Below are positions 31,743-39,207 of a DNA stretch of 47,468 nucleotides, piece after piece; the first letter of the stretch is position 1; the number at the start of each line of letters is the position of its first letter. The position numbers and the translations under genes were made by a program. The DNA is taken from NCBI GenBank assembly GCA_964360145.1, contig CAYHWW010000010.1, positions 1-47,468 on the forward strand, read 5' to 3'. This DNA comes from CAYHWW01 sp964360145 (GTDB lineage: Bacteria > Bdellovibrionota > UBA1018 > CAYHWW01). The notes beneath the pieces are model-generated. The model was given only the letters and a program-made list of their open reading frames with translations. It did no database searches and was not told the DNA's origin.

Positions 31743-32273
31743 CTACTTTTTCAATTTTGCGGTTAGTGTCTGCTCGCCCTTTTTCCAGTTGGCTTGACAG
31801 AGCTCGCCGGTTTGCAACGCTTCCAGCGTGCGCAGAATTTCTTCAGCGTTACGGCCCACATTGAGGGGGTTCAACTGGACGTACTGCAGATCGCCATTGG
31901 GGTCGATCATGTAAGTGGCGCGGAGCGTAATGCCCTTGTCTTCAAGGTAGCAGCCATAGGCGGTGCTGACGGCGTGGTTCAGATCAGAGATGATGGGGAA
32001 TTTTTGTTCGCCCAGCTCGCCCTTGGACCACGCTTGGTGGGAGTACGGGCTGTCGACGCTACCGCCTAAGACTTCGCAGCCGAGCTTCTTGAAGCCCTCA
32101 TAATGCTCGCTGAATTGGCGGATTTCAGTGGGACACACGAAGGTGAAGTCCAGGGGATAGAAAAAAAGGCAAACCCATTTGCCCTTGTAATCCTTGAGCG
32201 AGACGTTCTTGATCTCACCCTTGAAGTAAGCCTGGGTCGTGAAGTCCGGAGCTTTTTGATAAATGCGCACCAT
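31743..32273 (-). CDS. ahpC: Typical 2-Cys peroxiredoxin (AhpC/Prx family)
   Basis: Reduces hydrogen peroxide and organic peroxides in the cytoplasm. The 176-residue protein has the peroxidatic Cys47 in LDFTFVCPTE and the resolving Cys159 in TGELCQANW. AGAGGTGAT lies at good spacing before the ATG. No AhpF is beside it, so reduction by thioredoxin is likely. It is transcribed away from the thiolase gene. Confidence 0.93.
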   Translation of the reverse strand: MVRIYQKAPDFTTQAYFKGEIKNVSLKDYKGKWVCLFFYPLDFTFVCPTEIRQFSEHYEGFKKLGCEVLGGSVDSPYSHQAWSKGELGEQKFPIISDLNHAVSTAYGCYLEDKGITLRATYMIDPNGDLQYVQLNPLNVGRNAEEILRTLEALQTGELCQANWKKGEQTLTAKLKK

Positions 32274-32305
32274 AGATCACCTCTTGTTTTGGGGTTGTTT
32301 GTATT

Positions 32306-32334
32306 GTTGCGTGAACCCTAAGGGTTCGCGCAAC
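32306..32334. promoter_or_regulatory. Palindrome in the ahpC-thiolase divergent region
   Basis: The 14-base arms 32306-32319 and 32321-32334 match with one mismatch around a single base (centre CCCTAAGGG). It lies 33 bases upstream of ahpC and 88 upstream of the thiolase gene, so it could be a regulator site for either, for instance a peroxide sensor. Confidence 0.4.
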
Positions 32335-32421
32335 ATTGCCCGGGGCCACCACGCTTGGCAATTGAAATACTCTCAGCTTCATGTCTGAATAGAAGCATCC
32401 ATAATTTCCCGGAGGTCTCCC

Positions 32422-33660
32422 ATGGCAGTAGCAGTCATCGATGGCGCACGGACGGCATTCACAAAAATCGGCTCCACCTTAAAGCACCAAGACGCGGTGA
32501 AGCTGGGCGTCAAGACCGTGAACCCCCTGGCCGCTCGCTACAACCTGGGCAAAGACGCGGCAGGCCTTCTGGTCTTCGGCACCGTCATTCCTCATGCCGC
32601 GGTGAGTAATATCTCGCGCGAAGTGGCCCTTGAATCAGACCTCCACCCCATGACCCGCAGCTTCTCCGTCGTACATGCCTGCGCGACGTCCCTGTCCGCG
32701 GTGGCGGAAGCAGCCTCATGGATCACAAGGGGCTCGGTACCCTGGGCCCTGGCCGGCGGCTCGGAGAGCATGTCCAACTTCCCTGTAAGTTTTCCGAGCC
32801 ACATGGGCAGCACCCTGCGGGACTTCCAATACTCGAAGACCAGTGGCGATAAAGCCAAGGCCATCCTGGGGCTACGTCCCAAAGACTTTGTGCCCCAAGT
32901 GCCCGAAGTGGCCGAACGCTCCACGGGCCTCAGCATGGGCCAGCATTGCGAGCTCATGGCCCAAGAATGGAAGATCCCTCGGGCGGAACAAGACGCCTGG
33001 GCCTTCAAGAGTCACAAAGACGCTGCGGCAAATCTTGATAAATACAAACGCTTCATCTGTTTCGAAAACGATAATCTCGTTCGTGGCGACACCTCGCTTG
33101 AGCGCCTCGCGAAGCTGCGCCCTGTATTTGACGAAGAGAAGGGCACGCTGACCGCGGGCAACGCCTCCCCCCTCACGGACGGTGGCGCCACCGTGCTCCT
33201 CGCCGACGAGGACTACGCCCGCAAAAAAGGCTGGCCCATCCTCGCCCTCTTGGACGATTTTGAGATGTCCGCGGTGGACATCAAGCACGAAGGTTTACTC
33301 ATGGCGCCCCCCTACGCCATTCTGCGCCTCATGAAGCGCCACGACATGCAGATGGACCAGTTCGACGTCGTGGAAATGCACGAAGCGTTCGCCGCCCAGG
33401 TCCTCTGTAACCTGAAGGCGTTGCAGGATGAGACCTGGTGCCGGGAGCGCGTGGGGCTCCCCGCCACCAAAATCCCGGGCCGCGACCGTTTCAATCTCTG
33501 GGGCGGCAGCCTCGCCGTGGGTCACCCCTTCGCCGCCACCGGCGCCCGCCTTGTCATGCAGACCGCCCAGGAAATGCATGACAACAAGGCGAATAAGGGC
33601 CTCATCAGCATCTGCGCGGCGGGTGGCCTGGGTATGGTTGCCACGCTCAAGAGCCCGTAG
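32422..33660 (+). CDS. Acetyl-CoA C-acyltransferase (thiolase, FadI-like)
   Basis: A 412-residue thiolase with the active-site Cys87 in VVHACATSLSA, HEAFAAQ in the middle, GHPFAATGARL and the second cysteine in SICAAGGLGM. The thiolase family cleaves or forms ketoacyl-CoA; the length and the form of the motifs fit the degradative FadI type. GGAGGT precedes the ATG. No fadJ/fadB partner is next to it. The stop codon TAG lies inside the left arm of the palindromic element that follows. Confidence 0.93.
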   Translation: MAVAVIDGARTAFTKIGSTLKHQDAVKLGVKTVNPLAARYNLGKDAAGLLVFGTVIPHAAVSNISREVALESDLHPMTRSFSVVHACATSLSAVAEAASWITRGSVPWALAGGSESMSNFPVSFPSHMGSTLRDFQYSKTSGDKAKAILGLRPKDFVPQVPEVAERSTGLSMGQHCELMAQEWKIPRAEQDAWAFKSHKDAAANLDKYKRFICFENDNLVRGDTSLERLAKLRPVFDEEKGTLTAGNASPLTDGGATVLLADEDYARKKGWPILALLDDFEMSAVDIKHEGLLMAPPYAILRLMKRHDMQMDQFDVVEMHEAFAAQVLCNLKALQDETWCRERVGLPATKIPGRDRFNLWGGSLAVGHPFAATGARLVMQTAQEMHDNKANKGLISICAAGGLGMVATLKSP

Positions 33661-33783
33661 ATCGTCGATAAAGGGCCACCTGCTTCGTTGTCGTCGTCGT
33701 GGCCTCCACGCAGCGCACATGAGTGCGCTTTGGTCGGCCACTTCCTCCTCCGCCTCGCATCTGGCCCTTTATCGACGATCTAC
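33657..33783. repeat. Nested palindromic element, core family A, after the thiolase gene
   Basis: Outer arms 33657-33678 and 33762-33783 are a perfect 22-base inverted repeat; the thiolase stop codon (33658-33660) is in the left arm. The 83-base interior is the family A core: TTCGTTGTCGTCGTCGTGG, then GTGGCC pairing with GGCCAC, the central stem AGCGCAC/GTGCGCT with loop ATGA, and CTTCCTCCTCCGCCTC. Other copies are at 41763-41863, 41933-42033 (inverted) and from 47386. Confidence 0.92.
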
Positions 33784-33945
33784 AAAAACCAATGTCGATG
33801 ACAGACAAGAGCCCATGATCCGCACTCACGCTGTTCTTGCATTCCCGACTGCCACGCACCACTGAATATTCCGAGACAGACTGATCTCGTCCATGTAAAG
33901 GAGGAGTCATTAGACTTCAGTCCCTTGTGGAAAGGACCAGCAGCA

Positions 33946-35289
33946 ATGCCGACTCGCAATACCCAGCCCAAGATCAAGCCCGCCGCAGGTAAACTCGGTA
34001 TCCTCACCCCCGGTCTCGGCGCCGTGAGCACCACGATGATCGCAGGCGTGGAAGCCATCAAGAAGGGTATGACGAAGCCTGTGGGTTCCGTCACCCAAAT
34101 CGGCAAGATCCGCTTAGGCAAACGCAGCGAGAACCGCGATGCCTTGGTTCGCGATGTGGTGCCTCTCGCCTCCCTCGACCAGATCGTCTTCGGCGCCTGG
34201 GACATCTTCAACGACAATGCTTACGAGGCCGCGAAAAAAGCCAAGGTTCTAGACAGCGCCACCATCGAGGCGCTGAAGCCCGAGCTTGAGCGCGTAAAGC
34301 CCATGTCCGCTGTTTTCGACCCCGAATACATCAAGCGCATCAACGGCCCCAATGTGAAAAAGGGTGAAAACAAGTGGGACCTTGCCCAACAGCTCCGCGC
34401 CGACATCAAGAAATTCGTGCGCGACAACGACCTCTCCCGCGTGGTGATGGTGTGGTGCGCATCCACCGAGTCCTATATCGACCTGGGCGACGTGCACACC
34501 ACGTTGGCGAAGTTCGAAGACGGCTTGAAGAAGAACGATCCCGGCATTGCCCCTTCCATGATCTACACCTACGCAGCCCTCATGGAGAAGGTGCCCTACG
34601 CCAACGGCTCACCGAACCAGTCGGTTGAAGTGGCGGCCCTTCAAAAACTCGCACTCAAGATGGAAACGCCGATCTGCGGTTCCGATTTCAAAACGGGCCA
34701 GACCCTACTCAAGACCGCGCTTGCTCCTGCCTTCAAGGCCCGTCTCCTGGGCATGAACGGCTGGTACTCCACCAACATCCTGGGCAACCGCGATGGCGAA
34801 GTCCTCGATGACCCCGGTTCCTTCAAGTCCAAAGAGATCACGAAGCTCTCCGTGCTGGACCAGATTCTCCAGCCCGAAACCTATCCTGATCTCTACGGCG
34901 ACATCCACCACGTGGTGAAGATCAACTACTACCCTCCTCGCGGCGACAATAAAGAGGGCTGGGACAACATCGACGTCTTCGGCTGGATGGGCTATCCCAT
35001 GCAGATCAAGGTCAACTTCCTCTGCCGTGACAGCATTCTTGCTGCCCCCGTGGTTCTCGACTTGGCCCTCTTCATGGACCTGGCCGAGCGTTGCAGCTTC
35101 AAAGGCATTCAAGAGTGGCTGTCCTTTTACTTCAAGAGCCCCCTTCACGCCCCTGAGGTCCAACCGGAACACAACCTCTTCGTCCAAGAACTGAAACTGC
35201 ACAACACGTTGCGTTTCATGGCTGGTGAAGAGCTCATCAATCATCTCGGACTCACCCACTACGGTGTGGACGAAGGGGAAAACGCTTAA
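33946..35289 (+). CDS. ino1: myo-inositol-1-phosphate synthase
   Basis: Converts glucose 6-phosphate to inositol 1-phosphate with NAD. The 447-residue protein has the nucleotide-binding start GILTPGLGAVSTTMIAGVEA, then WCASTESYIDLGD, ICGSDFKTGQTLLKTALAP and NGWYSTNILGNRDGE, all specific to this family. I chose ATG 33946 because AAAGGA precedes it; an upstream TTG at 33925 is unlikely. The next gene, a CDP-alcohol phosphatidyltransferase, starts 10 bases on, which points to phosphatidylinositol or a related lipid as product. Confidence 0.95.
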   Translation: MPTRNTQPKIKPAAGKLGILTPGLGAVSTTMIAGVEAIKKGMTKPVGSVTQIGKIRLGKRSENRDALVRDVVPLASLDQIVFGAWDIFNDNAYEAAKKAKVLDSATIEALKPELERVKPMSAVFDPEYIKRINGPNVKKGENKWDLAQQLRADIKKFVRDNDLSRVVMVWCASTESYIDLGDVHTTLAKFEDGLKKNDPGIAPSMIYTYAALMEKVPYANGSPNQSVEVAALQKLALKMETPICGSDFKTGQTLLKTALAPAFKARLLGMNGWYSTNILGNRDGEVLDDPGSFKSKEITKLSVLDQILQPETYPDLYGDIHHVVKINYYPPRGDNKEGWDNIDVFGWMGYPMQIKVNFLCRDSILAAPVVLDLALFMDLAERCSFKGIQEWLSFYFKSPLHAPEVQPEHNLFVQELKLHNTLRFMAGEELINHLGLTHYGVDEGENA

Positions 35290-35299
35290 GGACCTGTCC

Positions 35300-36124
35300 A
35301 TGAATCCTGGCAGTTGGAGCTGGCTTCCCACCACGGCCTCCTTTGAAAATAGTTGGGGACCAATGAGTTGGCAGTGGTACTTGCTTGTACCGCTGGTCGT
35401 GGCGTTCGCCGTATTTTGGGTGAAGCACACGCTGACGGGCCGTCACATCAGCGCTCGCATTCAAAAGCAGGGTGGGTCTCCGCTTCTGGGCACCCTCCCC
35501 ATGGAGTTCACCTACTGGATGCTCCGACCCGTGGGGGACCTGGCCTCGCGTCTCAAGCTCTCCCCCGATCTCTTTTCTTACCTCTGTCTCACCCTAGGCC
35601 TAGCCTCCGGCGTGGCGGCGGGCGCAGGCCGCATTTCAGCCGCCGGCGCCCTTTCCATGATTTCCGCTCTTCTCGATGCCTTAGACGGCATGGTGGCCCG
35701 CAAGCGTGGAGTGGCGTCGGACGCGGGCGAAGTCCTCGACGCCATGGTGGATCGCTATGCCGAGTTCTTTTTACTGGCGGGGCTGGCGGTGCATTTCCGC
35801 TTCAGCATCCCCCTCATGGTACTCACTCTTGCCGCGCTTCTGGGCTCCCTCATGGTGAGCTACACCCAGGCCAAGGCCGAAGCCATGAACGTGCAGGTGC
35901 CCAAGGGCTGGATGCGTCGGCCTGAGCGGGCGGCATACTTGGGCGCAGGCACCTTTTTTGGTCCCCTCTTCCAAGGCTACTGGGACCTCAGCGGCGACAC
36001 CCGCGTCCATGGCCTGGTGGTTGCCGCCATCCTGCTTGTGGCCGTATTCTCCAATATCGCGGCGGTCCAACGCATCCGCGTCATGTACATCGCCATCAAA
36101 AAGCGGGAACAGAAAAGCCGCTGA
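35300..36124 (+). CDS. CDP-alcohol phosphatidyltransferase, probable phosphatidylinositol(-phosphate) synthase
   Basis: A 274-residue integral membrane enzyme. The family motif is complete: DG-x2-AR-x8-G-x3-D-x3-D, seen as DGMVARKRGVASDAG followed by EVLDAMVDR. Several hydrophobic segments follow. AAGGA lies before ATG 35300. Its position right after ino1 suggests that inositol 1-phosphate is the acceptor alcohol. Alternatives are phosphatidylglycerophosphate synthase or another head group. Confidence 0.88.
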   Translation: MNPGSWSWLPTTASFENSWGPMSWQWYLLVPLVVAFAVFWVKHTLTGRHISARIQKQGGSPLLGTLPMEFTYWMLRPVGDLASRLKLSPDLFSYLCLTLGLASGVAAGAGRISAAGALSMISALLDALDGMVARKRGVASDAGEVLDAMVDRYAEFFLLAGLAVHFRFSIPLMVLTLAALLGSLMVSYTQAKAEAMNVQVPKGWMRRPERAAYLGAGTFFGPLFQGYWDLSGDTRVHGLVVAAILLVAVFSNIAAVQRIRVMYIAIKKREQKSR

Positions 36125-36522
36125 TGAAGGGCCACGGCCGCACGCTGCTGCGTTCACAAGCAACGGCCCTCCTTGCCACAGTGGTTGATTTCTCCACCCT
36201 GTTCTTTCTCACGGAATTCCTGGGCATTTACTACGTAGCATCTGCTGCCAGTGGTGCCGCCCTGGGCGCGGCAACCAACTACGGCGCCAATCGCCTCTGG
36301 GCCTTCGACCACGGAAGGCACCGCGCCATGGGATCCCAAGTCTTGAGGTATATCGCCGTATCCCTGGGCAGCCTCGCCTTCAACGTGGGTGGGGTGTTTT
36401 TATTTACCGAGTCCCTGGGCCTCAGGTATGGCTATTCCAAGGTCGTCACGTCCATAGCCGTTGCCCTGCTCTGGAACTACCCCCTTCACCGCTATATCGT
36501 TTTTAAAGAGGTAACCCCATGA
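36124..36522 (+). CDS. GtrA-family membrane protein
   Basis: A 132-residue protein with four hydrophobic segments and the GtrA-like ending TSIAVALLWNYPLHRYIVFK, plus NYGANRLWAFD in the middle. GtrA proteins are thought to flip lipid-linked sugars or support their synthesis. The ATG overlaps the stop of the phosphatidyltransferase (TGATG), and it overlaps the next gene by 4 bases. It may move an inositol- or sugar-modified lipid across the membrane. Confidence 0.85.
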   Translation: MKGHGRTLLRSQATALLATVVDFSTLFFLTEFLGIYYVASAASGAALGAATNYGANRLWAFDHGRHRAMGSQVLRYIAVSLGSLAFNVGGVFLFTESLGLRYGYSKVVTSIAVALLWNYPLHRYIVFKEVTP

Positions 36523-37838
36523 ATTCCGCAGATTTGAGCTCCGTGGAGCTCCGAGCCCGGGAAGACACCATGCTCACCTCCGGTCTTCAGAACTTCGCCG
36601 TGCAGGCAGGGCGCGCCATGGTGAAGGGTCGGGGTTCCCGCCTCTGGGATGTGGAGGGCCGGGAGTACATCGATTTCATTGGTGGCATCGGCGTGAATTC
36701 CATTGGCCACTGCCACCCCCGCTATGTGAAAGCGATCCAAGACCAAGTGGCGGAACTCACCGTGGGCAGCTTCACCACCCCCGTGCGCATCAAATTCCTG
36801 GAGCTCCTGCGCACGGTGCTGCCCCGGCACCTCACACGAGTGCAGCTCTACTCGGGCGGCTCTGAGTCGGTTGAAGCGGCCATGCGGCTAGCCAAGTCGG
36901 TGACCAAAAAATGGGAGTTCCTCTCTTTTTGGGGGGGGTTTCACGGAAAGACCATGGGCACCATGGCCCTCATGGGCTCCACGGCAAAACAAGGCTTGGG
37001 CCCCTTCCCGCCAGGCAACCTTTCCGCGCCGTATCCCGACTGCTACCGCTGCCCCTTCAACCTGAAGCAAGACAGTTGCGCCATGGCCTGCGTGGATTTC
37101 ACGCGCAAATCCCTCAAAGCACAAAGCGCGGGGGCCCTTGCCGCCATCGTGGTGGAACCCATGCAGGGCACCGCGGGCAATATCCTGCCGCCCAAGGGCT
37201 GGCTCAAAGCCATAGCTGAGATCGCGAAAGAAAATGATGCCCTTCTCATCTGCGATGAAATGATCACGGGCTTCGGACGCACGGGCACCCTGTTTGCTTC
37301 CCCAGCGATGGAGGTGGAAGCGGACATCATGACCCTGGGCAAGGGCGTGGCCGCGGGGTTCCCCCTCTCCATTTTGGCCTGCCGCGAAGAACTGTCCACC
37401 GCCCGCCCCTTCGGCAGCCCCAGCGGCTCATCGTCAAGTTATGGCGGTAACCCCCTGGCATCGGCCGCGGCCCTTGCCACCCTGCAAGTCATTTTGGACG
37501 AGGGCCTCCATGAGAATTCCGCCCGCCAGGGCGAGAAGTTCCTCGCTCGCCTGAAAGCCATGAAAGAAAAGTATACGATCATCGGCGAAGTGCGGGGCAT
37601 GGGCCTCATGCTGGCCATGGAGCTTGTCGAGAATCGGGAGACGAAGAAACCTTTGACCGCAGAGAAAGCCATGAAGCTCTTCAAAAGTGGGGTGGAAAAA
37701 GGCTTCTTAGCCATGAGCTACGCCCCCGCCGTGCGTTTTCAACCTGCCCTCTCCATCACGGATGAAGAGCTCGCCAAGGGCCTCGACCTCCTTGAACAAT
37801 GCGTGGCGGAACTCAACCGTGACTCGCAGCTCTCGTAA
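36519..37838 (+). CDS. Class III PLP-dependent aminotransferase
   Basis: A 439-residue protein of the acetylornithine/ornithine/4-aminobutyrate aminotransferase group. Visible motifs are YSGGSESVEAAMRLAK, WGGFHGKTMG, CDEMITGFGRTG and TLGKGVAAGFPLS with the PLP lysine. A short cysteine cluster (DCYRCPFNLKQDSCAMAC) is inserted after the HGKT motif, which is unusual and could bind a metal. Coupled to the GtrA-like gene. The substrate may be an amino sugar or amino-alcohol head group, but this is inference. Confidence 0.88.
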   Translation: MNSADLSSVELRAREDTMLTSGLQNFAVQAGRAMVKGRGSRLWDVEGREYIDFIGGIGVNSIGHCHPRYVKAIQDQVAELTVGSFTTPVRIKFLELLRTVLPRHLTRVQLYSGGSESVEAAMRLAKSVTKKWEFLSFWGGFHGKTMGTMALMGSTAKQGLGPFPPGNLSAPYPDCYRCPFNLKQDSCAMACVDFTRKSLKAQSAGALAAIVVEPMQGTAGNILPPKGWLKAIAEIAKENDALLICDEMITGFGRTGTLFASPAMEVEADIMTLGKGVAAGFPLSILACREELSTARPFGSPSGSSSSYGGNPLASAAALATLQVILDEGLHENSARQGEKFLARLKAMKEKYTIIGEVRGMGLMLAMELVENRETKKPLTAEKAMKLFKSGVEKGFLAMSYAPAVRFQPALSITDEELAKGLDLLEQCVAELNRDSQLS

Positions 37839-39207
37839 TATAGTCCTCCGTCTCATTCAGATTAATGATGTTTATGAGCCTGGTGTCCTCGATCCCACTC
37901 GCCAGCCCGGCGGGTTGCCACGGGTTGCCGCCCTCGCGAAGAAGATGAGCGCGGATGGCGTGCCGCAGTTCCTCATCCATTCCGGCGACGCCTATAGCCC
38001 CTCGGTGTTCAATCGCCTCCAGTGGCAGGGCGCCCCCCTTGCAGGCCGCCACATGAACGAGATTTTGAACGCCATGAATATCGCCATGGCGGTGCCGGGA
38101 AACCACGAATTCGACTTGTCGCCCGAGGAGCTTCACGCCCGCTTCCAGGAGTCACGCTTTCCTTGGCTCAATACCAACCTCAGGGATGCCGCAACCGACG
38201 CCCTTCTCCCAGGAACCCAGCCCACCGCGGTTTTGCAAGCCGCGACTGTCCGCGTGGGTTTCTTCGGCGTCAGCATAGGTTCGGGCAAACCCTCAGTGAG
38301 AGTGGGGGACGTCAACCAGGCTGCCCATGATGCCGTGCAAAGCCTTCGCGGGCAGCAAGTGGACAGCATCGTCGCCATCACCCACCTCATGCGTCAGCAA
38401 GATGAAAGCCTCGCGCGATCTATTCCTGGCATCGACCTCATTGCAGGGGGCCACGAGCACGAAGGGATGCTCTTCCAATGCAATGGCATCACCGTTGCCA
38501 AAGCCCAGTCCAATGCCCGAAATCTCGTAGTCCACGAACTCCATTGGGAGTCCCATGGCGCCCTCCAGTGGCGCTCCCGCTTCCAAGACCTGCCCGTGAC
38601 TGAGCCGGAGGATGCGGCCATCGCCGCCATGGCCCAGCGCTGGTTCTCCCTTCTGACACAAGATCTCACGCGCCAAGGCATCGATGCCCGCCGTACGGTC
38701 TATTCCACGTCGGAGGCCCTCGACGGCCTCGACGGTTCCGTGCGCATCGCGTCCACAAACCTATCGCGCCTCATTCTGGAAGGCCTGCAAACCATGGCAG
38801 CGCCCCAGGCTGGCGGCGTGGACTTCACCATTCTTTCCGGAGGGGTGATCCGACTGGATGATGTGATTCCCCCGGGCCCCGTCACCGAGTATGACCTCCT
38901 GCGCATCTTCCCCTTCCCAGAGCGCCTCATGGCGGTGAAACTCCCTGGCGCCCTGGTGGCCCGGCTGCTGAAGCGGGAGTTCAGCTTTCAGCGCTTGAGC
39001 TGCTACCATGCCCATGGCGCCACTATGGATGACAGCGCCCCCACTGTGGGTGGGGCGGCCGTGGACCCCAACCGCGGCTATACCGTGGCGGTGACCGACC
39101 ACCTCTACCGCCGTCTTCAGAGCGAGGCACCGCTTGCATCCGCCGTGGACTGTGGCGATCTCAGAGAGCTCTTGGGACGGTTTCTCGCCTGCCGCTCTTC
39201 GCGGTAG
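37819..39207 (+). CDS. 5'-nucleotidase/metallophosphatase-family protein
   Basis: A 462-residue calcineurin-type metallophosphatase with an attached C-terminal 5'-nucleotidase domain. Metal-site motifs are QINDVYE (His of the usual DxH replaced by Tyr), HSGDAYS, PGNHEFD, ITHL and AGGHEHE. No signal peptide is seen, so it is probably cytoplasmic, like phosphoglycerate-type sugar phosphatases that share the NDVYE form. I set the start at GTG 37819, overlapping the aminotransferase end by 20 bases, because the domain begins just after; the start is uncertain. Its 3' end overlaps the convergent exporter gene by 91 bases. Confidence 0.85.
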   Translation: MTRSSRNIVLRLIQINDVYEPGVLDPTRQPGGLPRVAALAKKMSADGVPQFLIHSGDAYSPSVFNRLQWQGAPLAGRHMNEILNAMNIAMAVPGNHEFDLSPEELHARFQESRFPWLNTNLRDAATDALLPGTQPTAVLQAATVRVGFFGVSIGSGKPSVRVGDVNQAAHDAVQSLRGQQVDSIVAITHLMRQQDESLARSIPGIDLIAGGHEHEGMLFQCNGITVAKAQSNARNLVVHELHWESHGALQWRSRFQDLPVTEPEDAAIAAMAQRWFSLLTQDLTRQGIDARRTVYSTSEALDGLDGSVRIASTNLSRLILEGLQTMAAPQAGGVDFTILSGGVIRLDDVIPPGPVTEYDLLRIFPFPERLMAVKLPGALVARLLKREFSFQRLSCYHAHGATMDDSAPTVGGAAVDPNRGYTVAVTDHLYRRLQSEAPLASAVDCGDLRELLGRFLACRSSR

